DNA of 13,778 bases from J088 sp003695505 [NCBI: Candidatus Dadabacteria bacterium] (lineage in GTDB: Bacteria; J088): contig RFIY01000272.1 of assembly GCA_003695505.1 (NCBI GenBank), positions 1 through 13,778 on the forward strand, in the 5' to 3' direction. The translations under genes and the position numbers were made by a program. Below are positions 1-5,736 of this stretch, piece after piece. Within the stretch, counting starts at the first letter, position 1. Every line of letters starts with the position of its first letter. The notes below the pieces were generated by a model. The model was not told the origin of the DNA, made no database searches, and saw nothing but the letters and a program-made list of their open reading frames with translations.

Positions 1-1251
1 CCGCGGATGTACACAACCTGGCACGCCGATTTCGAAAAGCTGAGCCACGACGGCATTCTTGGCCATCTCGATCATCTGAAGCAAACCGGCCTGGATCAGT
101 CGATCAACGCGTTTCAGATCGATGACGGTTACCAGCAACACTGGGGCGACTGGCTGACGACCTCGGCGCAGTTCGGCACCGACCTGACGACCATTGCAAC
201 TGAAATTCGCGCGCGCGGATTTGAACCAGGCCTGTGGCTGGCGCCACCACTCGTCGCCGCCGATTCCGCAATCGCGCGCCGCCACCCCGACTGGATCCTG
301 CGGCGCGATGGCCGTCCGGTTCGTTGCGACACCTGCAATACCCGCGGCATCAAACTGTACGTTCTCGATTTCGGCAATGACGAGGTGACGAACTGGCTGG
401 AGCAGACGATGGCCCGGCTGCAAGATGCAGGCTTCAGCCTGTTCAAGCTCGATTTCCTGGCGACGGCGGTTGCGGTTGGCGCATCCGCCGCGACCGACAC
501 GACGGGTCTGGACCGCTTTCATCGCATGCTCGCAGCAATCCGACGTGGCGCGAGACCTGGGACATTCCTGTGGTCCGCGACACAGCCGCTGTTTCCGACG
601 CTTGGTGCTCTCGATGGCTACCGGGTCAGTGGAGATCTGGGTTTTCCGTTTTTCGATGATCTTCCTCTGGCCAACTGGTACCACTATGCCCGCACGCTGG
701 CGCTGCGCGCCCCGTGGCTCAATCGTTGGGGCATCATCGACCCGGATGGCTTCTTTCTGCGCGGACAGCCCGACGCGTCCCGCCGTCGGACGCTGCTCTG
801 GCTTGACGCAATGGCCGGCGGTATCTACGCCATCGGAGACCGCGATGCGGACCTCTCTGCGGCCCATTCGCCGTCGGCGCTGCCCCAGCCCCTCCGCGAC
901 GGCATCGGAACCGGGGTTTCCTGGATCCCGATCGATCCGTTTGCCTATCCGATACGCACCTGGACGCCTTCACCCGTGGTTGAACAGTTGATCACGGTCG
1001 ATCGAAACACGGACGCGCAGCCTCCATTCTGGTTCCACCGCTGTGGTAGCGACGCATGCGTGATCGCCGTCAACTGGGCGCCATTCCAACGAACCGTGGC
1101 CCTTCCGGCGAGCCACCTCACCCGATTCGGATCCGGATCGTGGACAATTGCCGAATCGTGGGGAAACGGGACCCTGTTCAAGTCACGTTCCGAGTTACGC
1201 TTCGATCTTCCGGCGATGGGCGCGATGGCCGTTCGCCTGGCTCGTCGGTAG
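1..1251 (+). CDS. GH36-family alpha-galactosidase, 5'-truncated by the window edge
   Basis: This is the catalytic part of a retaining alpha-galactosidase of the GH36 type, which releases terminal alpha-galactose from oligosaccharides. Residues below count from the first Met in the window (position 7); the frame stays open to position 1, so the true start lies upstream. Visible motifs are the barrel-start Trp (W5), FQIDDGY (37-42), GDW (47-49), GLWLAPP (75-81) and HPDW (93-96). FKLDF (146-150) carries the expected nucleophile D149, and YRVSGD (205-210) the expected acid/base D210. The order and spacing resemble Thermotoga maritima GalA as I remember it. In that protein roughly 170-180 residues of beta-sandwich precede this point, so about that much is probably off-window. 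The C-terminal ~90 residues look like the usual beta-domain. No secretion signal can be judged. The gene converges on ftsZ, and no U-tract terminator was seen after its stop. The exact substrate is uncertain. Confidence 0.85.
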   Translation, partial: PRMYTTWHADFEKLSHDGILGHLDHLKQTGLDQSINAFQIDDGYQQHWGDWLTTSAQFGTDLTTIATEIRARGFEPGLWLAPPLVAADSAIARRHPDWILRRDGRPVRCDTCNTRGIKLYVLDFGNDEVTNWLEQTMARLQDAGFSLFKLDFLATAVAVGASAATDTTGLDRFHRMLAAIRRGARPGTFLWSATQPLFPTLGALDGYRVSGDLGFPFFDDLPLANWYHYARTLALRAPWLNRWGIIDPDGFFLRGQPDASRRRTLLWLDAMAGGIYAIGDRDADLSAAHSPSALPQPLRDGIGTGVSWIPIDPFAYPIRTWTPSPVVEQLITVDRNTDAQPPFWFHRCGSDACVIAVNWAPFQRTVALPASHLTRFGSGSWTIAESWGNGTLFKSRSELRFDLPAMGAMAVRLARR

Positions 1252-1396
1252 CCGCAGCAACCTCGGCTGGCGCCAGATCTGACCACACTGCATCGCCGTA
1301 CGGGTGGGCCCTCCGCCCCGGACCGTGTTGGCAAGGTCGCCAGGCCATTCTTGAAACCGTAGACCAACGCAAACCTGTAGACGATCGTGCAGCGAC

Positions 1397-1427
1397 AAAA
1401 AACCGCCGCACGAATCTCGTGCGGCGG
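1397..1427 (-). terminator. Rho-independent terminator of the dcw cluster
   Basis: On the minus strand a perfect 11-bp GC-rich stem (arms 1403-1413 and 1417-1427, loop 1414-1416) is followed directly by six T (1397-1402). This is the textbook shape of an intrinsic terminator for transcripts leaving ftsZ, whose stop codon lies about 130 nt upstream in the direction of transcription. On the plus strand the stem is preceded by A and not followed by T, so it should not work as an intrinsic terminator for the converging alpha-galactosidase gene. Confidence 0.9.
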
Positions 1428-1439
1428 CCAGGTACAAAG

Positions 1440-1495
1440 GGGCGGAGAGGTTGGTGTGGGTGGGGGATGGGGTGCAGGAGGGTACCTCTCCGCCC
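1440..1495 (-). promoter_or_regulatory. 12-bp perfect inverted repeat with a C-rich loop in the ftsZ 3' UTR
   Basis: Arms 1440-1451 and 1484-1495 are perfect reverse complements (GGGCGGAGAGGT on the plus strand) around a 32-nt loop (1452-1483). In the minus-strand RNA the loop holds 21 C and a single G, so it should stay unpaired. It contains CCCUCCUGC, which resembles the anti-Shine-Dalgarno end of 16S rRNA and is the exact complement of 9 nt over the ftsA ribosome binding site. It lies between the ftsZ stop and the terminator at 1397-1427, so it would be in the 3' UTR or in a small RNA processed from it. The inverted repeat is seen directly; a regulatory role is inference. Confidence 0.5.
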
Positions 1496-1516
1496 GAACC
1501 TGAAGATTCGTCCAGA

Positions 1517-1540
1517 CCAGACGGGCGCCTGCCCGTCCGG
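1517..1540 (-). other. Short hairpin just after the ftsZ stop
   Basis: Arms 1517-1526 and 1531-1540 pair over 10 bp, including one G-U wobble in the minus-strand RNA, with a 4-nt loop (1527-1530). It starts 17 nt past the ftsZ stop codon. No T-tract follows in the direction of transcription, so it is not an intrinsic terminator by itself. It could protect the mRNA end or help terminate together with the two downstream stems. Confidence 0.5.
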
Positions 1541-1557
1541 TTCGCTTAGTCTTCGGT

Positions 1558-2706
1558 TTACATTTGCTTGCGCAGGAAGGCCGGCCGGCTGCGCTCATCG
1601 TCATCGTACGGAGGCTTACCGAATCGCTCATAGACGGACTCACCCGGAGCATTGGCAGCCGCGCGCACGCGATCGCCCGTCAGCGTGGTGTCCTGCGTAC
1701 GCTGAGGCGCGGGTACGGCGCGCAATGGCGGAGCCACCGCCTGCTGTTGCGCGTTGCCAAACCCTGTTGCCAGAACGGTGATGCGCACCTTGTCGCCAAG
1801 CTTGGGATCCTCAGCGACACCCATAATAATGTTTGCTTCTTCGTGTACGCGCTCCTGAATGAAGCTGCACGCTTCATTGATTTCCTGCAGCGTCAACGAA
1901 TCCGTCGCAGAGAAGTTGACAAGGACGGCCGTTGCGCCGTCGATGTCCGCGTCTTCAAGCAGGGGGCTCATGATGGCCTGCTGCGCAGCATCGATAGCCC
2001 GTGTGTCTCCGGAGGCCTCGCCCGAACCCATGACCGCCATACCCCGGTTCGCCATAACGGTTCGCACGTCGGCGAAGTCGGTGTTGATGATACCGGGCAC
2101 CGTGATCACGTCAGAAATGCCACGCACCGAATCATACAGTACGAGATCGGCCAACCGGAATGCGTCCTTGAAGCTGGTATCCTTCTTGGCCAGCGACAGG
2201 AGACGATCATTCGGGATCGTGATCAGCGTATCAACGGTACCGACCAGTTCCTGCACGCCATACTCCGCATTTCGCGCCCGCTGGCGTCCTTCGTACGAGA
2301 ACGGCGTCGTCACGATCGCGACGGTCAATGCGCCGACTTCCTTTGCGACCTGAGCCACGATTGGCGCCGCACCGGTACCGGTGCCCTTACCCATTCCGGC
2401 AGTCACGAACACCATGTCGGATCCTTCGAGCACTTCACGCAACCGCTCGCGGTCCTCTTCGGCGGCCTGCCGCCCGACACTGGGATCCGCGCCAGCGCCA
2501 AGCCCCTGTGAGATCTGGGTACCGATCTGAATCTTCGTCGGCGCAAGTTTTGTGTCCAGCGCCTGGGCATCGGTATTGGCGACGATGAAATCTACGCCGT
2601 CCAGGCCGCGCATGATCATCGTGTCTACGGCGTTTCCGCCACCACCTCCGACGCCGATCACCTTGATCGTCGCCTGCGTCTTCGGCTGTTCCAGTTCGTA
2701 AATCAT
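1558..2706 (-). CDS. ftsZ: Cell division GTPase FtsZ
   Basis: FtsZ is the tubulin-like GTPase that polymerises into the cytoplasmic Z-ring and recruits the divisome. The 382-aa product from this start matches the E. coli length (383). Visible features are IKVIGVGGGGGNAV (14-27), NTDAQAL (44-50), the T4 loop GMGKGTGTG (104-112), FADVRTVM with the T7 synergy residues N208, D210 and D213, a short linker (~320-365), and the C-terminal peptide RPAFLRKQM that binds FtsA. The T4 loop has Lys where the family has Gly (E. coli G106). The ATG at 2704-2706 was chosen because MIYELEQ aligns with the usual FtsZ N-terminus and AAGGAG lies 8 nt upstream. An in-frame GTG at 2809-2811 with a perfect AGGAGG is a real alternative and would add 35 residues. 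It is the last gene of the cluster. The rest of the protein looks full length and functional. Confidence 0.95.
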   Translation of the reverse strand: MIYELEQPKTQATIKVIGVGGGGGNAVDTMIMRGLDGVDFIVANTDAQALDTKLAPTKIQIGTQISQGLGAGADPSVGRQAAEEDRERLREVLEGSDMVFVTAGMGKGTGTGAAPIVAQVAKEVGALTVAIVTTPFSYEGRQRARNAEYGVQELVGTVDTLITIPNDRLLSLAKKDTSFKDAFRLADLVLYDSVRGISDVITVPGIINTDFADVRTVMANRGMAVMGSGEASGDTRAIDAAQQAIMSPLLEDADIDGATAVLVNFSATDSLTLQEINEACSFIQERVHEEANIIMGVAEDPKLGDKVRITVLATGFGNAQQQAVAPPLRAVPAPQRTQDTTLTGDRVRAAANAPGESVYERFGKPPYDDDERSRPAFLRKQM

Positions 2707-2808
2707 TTCCTGCTCTCCTTGCATGTGCCCCGTCCCCCGGGACGTTGTCTGGTTTGAAAACATATCGATCTGTTCGGGTGCCGACTCTGTCTGCGGGTCT
2801 GCTTCGTT

Positions 2809-2823
2809 CACGTTCGTCCTCCT
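2809..2823 (-). promoter_or_regulatory. Strong ribosome binding site plus alternative GTG start for ftsZ
   Basis: Directly at the ftsA stop codon the minus strand reads AGGAGG (2818-2823, sharing the A of TGA), then a 6-nt spacer, then GTG (2809-2811) in frame with ftsZ. The 34 codons between this GTG and the ATG at 2706 contain no stop. Initiation here would give a 417-aa FtsZ with a polar, Glu/Gln/Thr/Ser-rich tail, and would shrink the ftsA-ftsZ gap from 116 to 11 nt, in line with the compact cluster. Whether ribosomes use this site, the downstream ATG, or both cannot be decided from sequence alone. Confidence 0.5.
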
Positions 2824-4061
2824 CAGAACATCGCAGCCATCAGTTCGCTGAACCATTCGCTCATCCGCGTCCGTACGCGGCGGAACATTCCTCCGTCGCG
2901 TGAACGAAAGCGATCCGCCCCGTCATACTTGAGGCCATACAGCATCAGGCCAACGCCAGTGGAATACTGCGGGCTCGCCACAATATCCGCAAGCCCCTTG
3001 ACGTTGCGCGGACGTCCGAGTCGGCAAGGCAGGCCCGTGATCACTTCCGCGTATTCCACGAGTCCCTCGAGCTGCGACGTCCCGCCAGTGAACACGATCC
3101 CGCCGGCGAGCAGATCGCGGTAACCCGACTCTTCGATCTGATAGGCAACCGCGCAGAGAATTTCTTCGACACGCGCCTGAATGATTCTGGCCAGCTCAGC
3201 CCGCGGTTCGCTGCGGGGCGGGCGTCCGCCCACCGATGGCACATCAATCATCTCGTCGGCGGAAACGGCATCGACATGGGCGATGCCGTACTTGCGCTTG
3301 ATGCGCTCGGCGTGGCGCGCCGGCGTGCGCATACCGACCGACACGTCACTGGTCAGATGATTCCCGCCGAGGCTGACAACCGATGTATACTTCAGCGTGC
3401 CCTCGGTAAAGATTGCAATGTCGGTTGTTCCCCCGCCGATATCGACGACGGCGACACCGAGTTCTTTTTCGTCCTGGGTCAGACAGGCTTCGGCACTGGC
3501 CAGTTGCTGCAGCACGATGTCCGAAACGTGCAAACCGTTCCGATTGGCACAGCGAATCAGGTTTTGTGCCGATGTGACTGCCGCTGTCACGATGTACACC
3601 TTGGCTTCCAGGCGCAACCCGCTCATGCCGATCGGCTCACGAATCCCGTCCTGATCATCGACGATGAATTCCTGCGGCAGGATGTGAACGACCTCGCGAT
3701 CGGCCGGGATATTGACCGCCCTCGCCGCATCGACCACGCGATGGATATCGGTCTCGCGAATTTCACGATCGCGAATCACCACCATGCCCTTGCTGGTCAT
3801 GCCGGCGATATGGGACCCGGAGATGCCGATGTAGACATCGGACAACTCCCGACCGCACATGACTTCGGCCTGTTCGACAGCTTCTTTTATCGACTCGATC
3901 GTCGACTCGATATTCGCGACCACACCGCGATCGAGACCACGCGACGGTGCGGCGCCAACGCCGATCACGTTGATTCCGCCCTCGCTATCGGGCTCGCCAA
4001 CGATGCAACAGATCTTCGTCGTTCCGACGTCGAGACCTACGATTAATGGTTCGGGCTTCAT
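2823..4061 (-). CDS. ftsA: Cell division protein FtsA, actin-like membrane tether of FtsZ
   Basis: FtsA is an actin-fold ATPase that ties FtsZ filaments to the inner membrane and recruits later division proteins. The 412-aa product has the phosphate-1 motif DVGTTK (11-16) and the 1C domain after ~85. The phosphate-2 motif DIGGGTTD is at 207-214 and the adenosine motif GIVFTGGTSQLEG at 321-333. The C-terminal stretch FRRVRTRMSEWFSEL is an amphipathic, membrane-targeting helix. The sequence around 126-160 and 180-216 looks more like deltaproteobacterial-type FtsA than E. coli FtsA; this is a judgement from memory. The ATG is preceded by AGGAGG (4066-4071) with a 4-nt spacer. A 35-nt gap separates it from ftsQ. 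The ribosome binding site region is the exact complement of part of the loop at 1474-1482. Confidence 0.96.
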   Translation of the reverse strand: MKPEPLIVGLDVGTTKICCIVGEPDSEGGINVIGVGAAPSRGLDRGVVANIESTIESIKEAVEQAEVMCGRELSDVYIGISGSHIAGMTSKGMVVIRDREIRETDIHRVVDAARAVNIPADREVVHILPQEFIVDDQDGIREPIGMSGLRLEAKVYIVTAAVTSAQNLIRCANRNGLHVSDIVLQQLASAEACLTQDEKELGVAVVDIGGGTTDIAIFTEGTLKYTSVVSLGGNHLTSDVSVGMRTPARHAERIKRKYGIAHVDAVSADEMIDVPSVGGRPPRSEPRAELARIIQARVEEILCAVAYQIEESGYRDLLAGGIVFTGGTSQLEGLVEYAEVITGLPCRLGRPRNVKGLADIVASPQYSTGVGLMLYGLKYDGADRFRSRDGGMFRRVRTRMSEWFSELMAAMF

Positions 4062-4064
4062 GAC

Positions 4065-4073
4065 CCCTCCTGC
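4065..4073 (-). promoter_or_regulatory. ftsA ribosome binding site, complementary to the ftsZ 3' UTR loop
   Basis: The minus strand reads GCAGGAGGG, containing a complete AGGAGG (4066-4071) four bases before the ftsA ATG. The same nine bases occur on the plus strand at 1474-1482, so the ftsZ 3' UTR loop in the transcript could pair with this site over 9 bp (7 G-C and 2 A-U). The site decides the ftsA start with little doubt. The pairing is a prediction. Confidence 0.55.
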
Positions 4074-4096
4074 CGGCTTGTAGGGATGTTCATTGT

Positions 4097-4819
4097 TCAG
4101 GCTCCGTCAATTTGTCTGTGTTGATGTGGGCGAATCGCGACGCGACCTTCTCCAATCACGGTCAGGACCGCGGGCTGGATGCCAACGCGCTGTGCCTGTG
4201 TCCACGCATAGGCGACCTGGCGAAGCTGTGGTCCGACTGGCGCGTCACGAAAGCGGATCGGCGTTCCGTCGTCCAGAACGACGGTCACACGTGTGCCATC
4301 CATCCGAATTTCACTGAGTTGCTGTAACCATTCCGGTGCCTCATGGTCGAGCAGCGCCAGAAAACCGACGGCCTGCGTCAGGCAGGCGCCCGCGCCGGCG
4401 TCAAGCAGGTCGCGAACCTCGGGCAGCGGACATCCTCGCACGACCGGCCGATCCCACAGGGCAATGCCCTGGTCGGCGCGCAGACTGGCCGGACGGACTG
4501 CGCGGTCCAGTAACAACACGCGTCCATCCTCACCAAGTGCCATCACATACGGAGACCGCTCGTCGACCACGATGCGCAATGTCCCGTTCCACTGCCGCTC
4601 GACCTGTGCATCCTGTAGCGGGATGGCTGCAAGCAGCTCTCGCCGCAAAGACGCAGGATCCACATCTCCAACCTCGCGGGGCAGGTGCTTCCGCAGCCAG
4701 GTATGGAGCGCCGCTTCAGTCAGTGGGGTCGCCCCGAGCACGGTGACGCGCCGCACGGGTACATCCGGGAGCGCGCACGCTCCCAGCAACAGGACACTTG
4801 CGAGAATCAGATAACGCAT
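4097..4819 (-). CDS. ftsQ: Divisome protein FtsQ/DivIB with a lipoprotein-like N-terminus
   Basis: FtsQ links early and late divisome proteins and binds FtsB/FtsL through its periplasmic domain. The 240-aa product has a POTRA domain (about 22-90: VRRVTVLGA, a VDPASLRREL helix, then IPLQDAQVERQWNGTLRIVV and DERSP). The FtsQ beta-domain follows (about 91-230, including IRMDGTRVTVVLDDG). The N-terminus is odd. MRY is followed by nine hydrophobic residues and LLGAC with C15, which fits a lipobox, and the POTRA domain starts about seven residues later. There is no cytoplasmic tail, and the hydrophobic stretch is only ~15 residues. The start is forced: the nearest in-frame stop (4856-4858) is 12 codons upstream, with no ATG, GTG or TTG between. 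It overlaps ddl by 13 nt and has GAGG upstream. Two more Cys (C130, C146) could form a disulphide. The family call rests on domain pattern and position between ddl and ftsA. Confidence 0.88.
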   Translation of the reverse strand: MRYLILASVLLLGACALPDVPVRRVTVLGATPLTEAALHTWLRKHLPREVGDVDPASLRRELLAAIPLQDAQVERQWNGTLRIVVDERSPYVMALGEDGRVLLLDRAVRPASLRADQGIALWDRPVVRGCPLPEVRDLLDAGAGACLTQAVGFLALLDHEAPEWLQQLSEIRMDGTRVTVVLDDGTPIRFRDAPVGPQLRQVAYAWTQAQRVGIQPAVLTVIGEGRVAIRPHQHRQIDGA

Positions 4820-5736
4820 TTGAGCCTCGCTTGCAACGCAATCCGCTCGACGAGCTCATCAAATCTGAGACCCGCGGCCGCGGCCATCTTGGGAAGCAGG
4901 CTGTGTTCAGTCAGCCCCGGCGTCGTGTTGACCTCGATGAAGCGGAGATCCTGATCGCCGACCAGGAAAAAGTCGATCCGCACGATGCCCTCGCAACCAA
5001 CGGCCTGCCAGACCTCGAGCGCCTGGCGATGCAGCTCGCCACGAACACCGTCCGCAAGTTCCGGCGTCAGGATATAACGGGTGTGACCGCTTTCATATTT
5101 GGCGCTGTAGTCATAGAAAGGTCGATCCGTCTCGATTTCGATATCACCGAGGACTTCGCCCTCAAAAACACCCACCGACAGCTCCCGTCCGGTCAGGAAG
5201 GTTTCAACAATGGCGCGATCGTCCACGCGCAACACTTCATAGATGGCGTCGATCAGTTCGTCGGCACTGTTGGCCACGGCTGTTGCGACACTGGATCCGC
5301 CCTGTACGGGCTTGACGATCACAGGGAAAGACCAGTCATCGGGAAGCGAGAACCAGTCCACTTCGCCAAGACCGACCGTTGTCCAGCGAGGTTGCCGTAC
5401 GGAGGTGCCACGCAGCAGACGGCGCGTCAGAGCCTTGTCCATCGCCACGGCGCTTGCCGCAACACCTGTACCGGTATAGGGGATCCGCATCATCTCCAGA
5501 AATCCCTGCAACGTTCCGTCCTCGCCGAGCGGCCCATGAGCCGCAATCCAGGCGATTTCGGGACGAGCGTCAAGCATGGCGCGCAGTCCGTCTGGCGTGG
5601 CCTCGACTTCTGTCACTGTGTAGCCCTGCCGCCGCAAACCGGCCGCAACCGCGGCGCGTGACCGGCGACTGATCTCGGCCTCGGGTGAAAGCCCGCCACC
5701 AATCACGGCGATGGTCATTGATTCAGTCTTCATCAT
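4807..5736 (-). CDS. ddl: D-alanine--D-alanine ligase
   Basis: Ddl joins two D-Ala with ATP to make the dipeptide that MurF adds to the UDP-MurNAc-tripeptide in the cytoplasm. At 309 aa it matches DdlB-type enzymes (E. coli 306), with an ATP-grasp fold. Residues equivalent to E. coli DdlB are visible: E19 in GGGLSPEAEIS, HGPLGEDGTLQG (68-79), the ATP-binding K142 in IVKP, S148 in QGGSSV, YDYSAKY with Y214, R253 and D255 in RIDF, and N270 in EVNTTPG. The Tyr in the YDYSAKY loop points to D-Ala rather than D-lactate as second substrate. The start ATG at 5734-5736 has GGAGG six bases upstream; a second ATG follows immediately. It overlaps murB by 14 nt and ftsQ by 13 nt. Confidence 0.96.
   Translation of the reverse strand: MMKTESMTIAVIGGGLSPEAEISRRSRAAVAAGLRRQGYTVTEVEATPDGLRAMLDARPEIAWIAAHGPLGEDGTLQGFLEMMRIPYTGTGVAASAVAMDKALTRRLLRGTSVRQPRWTTVGLGEVDWFSLPDDWSFPVIVKPVQGGSSVATAVANSADELIDAIYEVLRVDDRAIVETFLTGRELSVGVFEGEVLGDIEIETDRPFYDYSAKYESGHTRYILTPELADGVRGELHRQALEVWQAVGCEGIVRIDFFLVGDQDLRFIEVNTTPGLTEHSLLPKMAAAAGLRFDELVERIALQARLKCVI

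Noticed and set aside
1252-1396. Search for a terminator or small gene directly after the alpha-galactosidase stop
   Set aside because: No stem followed by T on the plus strand and no open frame with a plausible start was seen. The stretch is left unassigned.
945-1652. A 235-codon minus-strand open frame spanning the spacer, the alpha-galactosidase end and the ftsZ end
   Set aside because: It runs through the terminator and stem-loops, overlaps two supported genes in other frames, and has a low-complexity Arg/Pro-rich product.
1056-1781. A 241-codon plus-strand open frame across the spacer
   Set aside because: Same reasons: it overlaps the end of the alpha-galactosidase gene in another frame and runs antisense into ftsZ, with no recognisable product.
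2707-2856. Extending ftsZ to the ATG at 2856
   Set aside because: That start is inside ftsA and lacks a convincing ribosome binding site. The GTG at 2809-2811 is the better upstream candidate.
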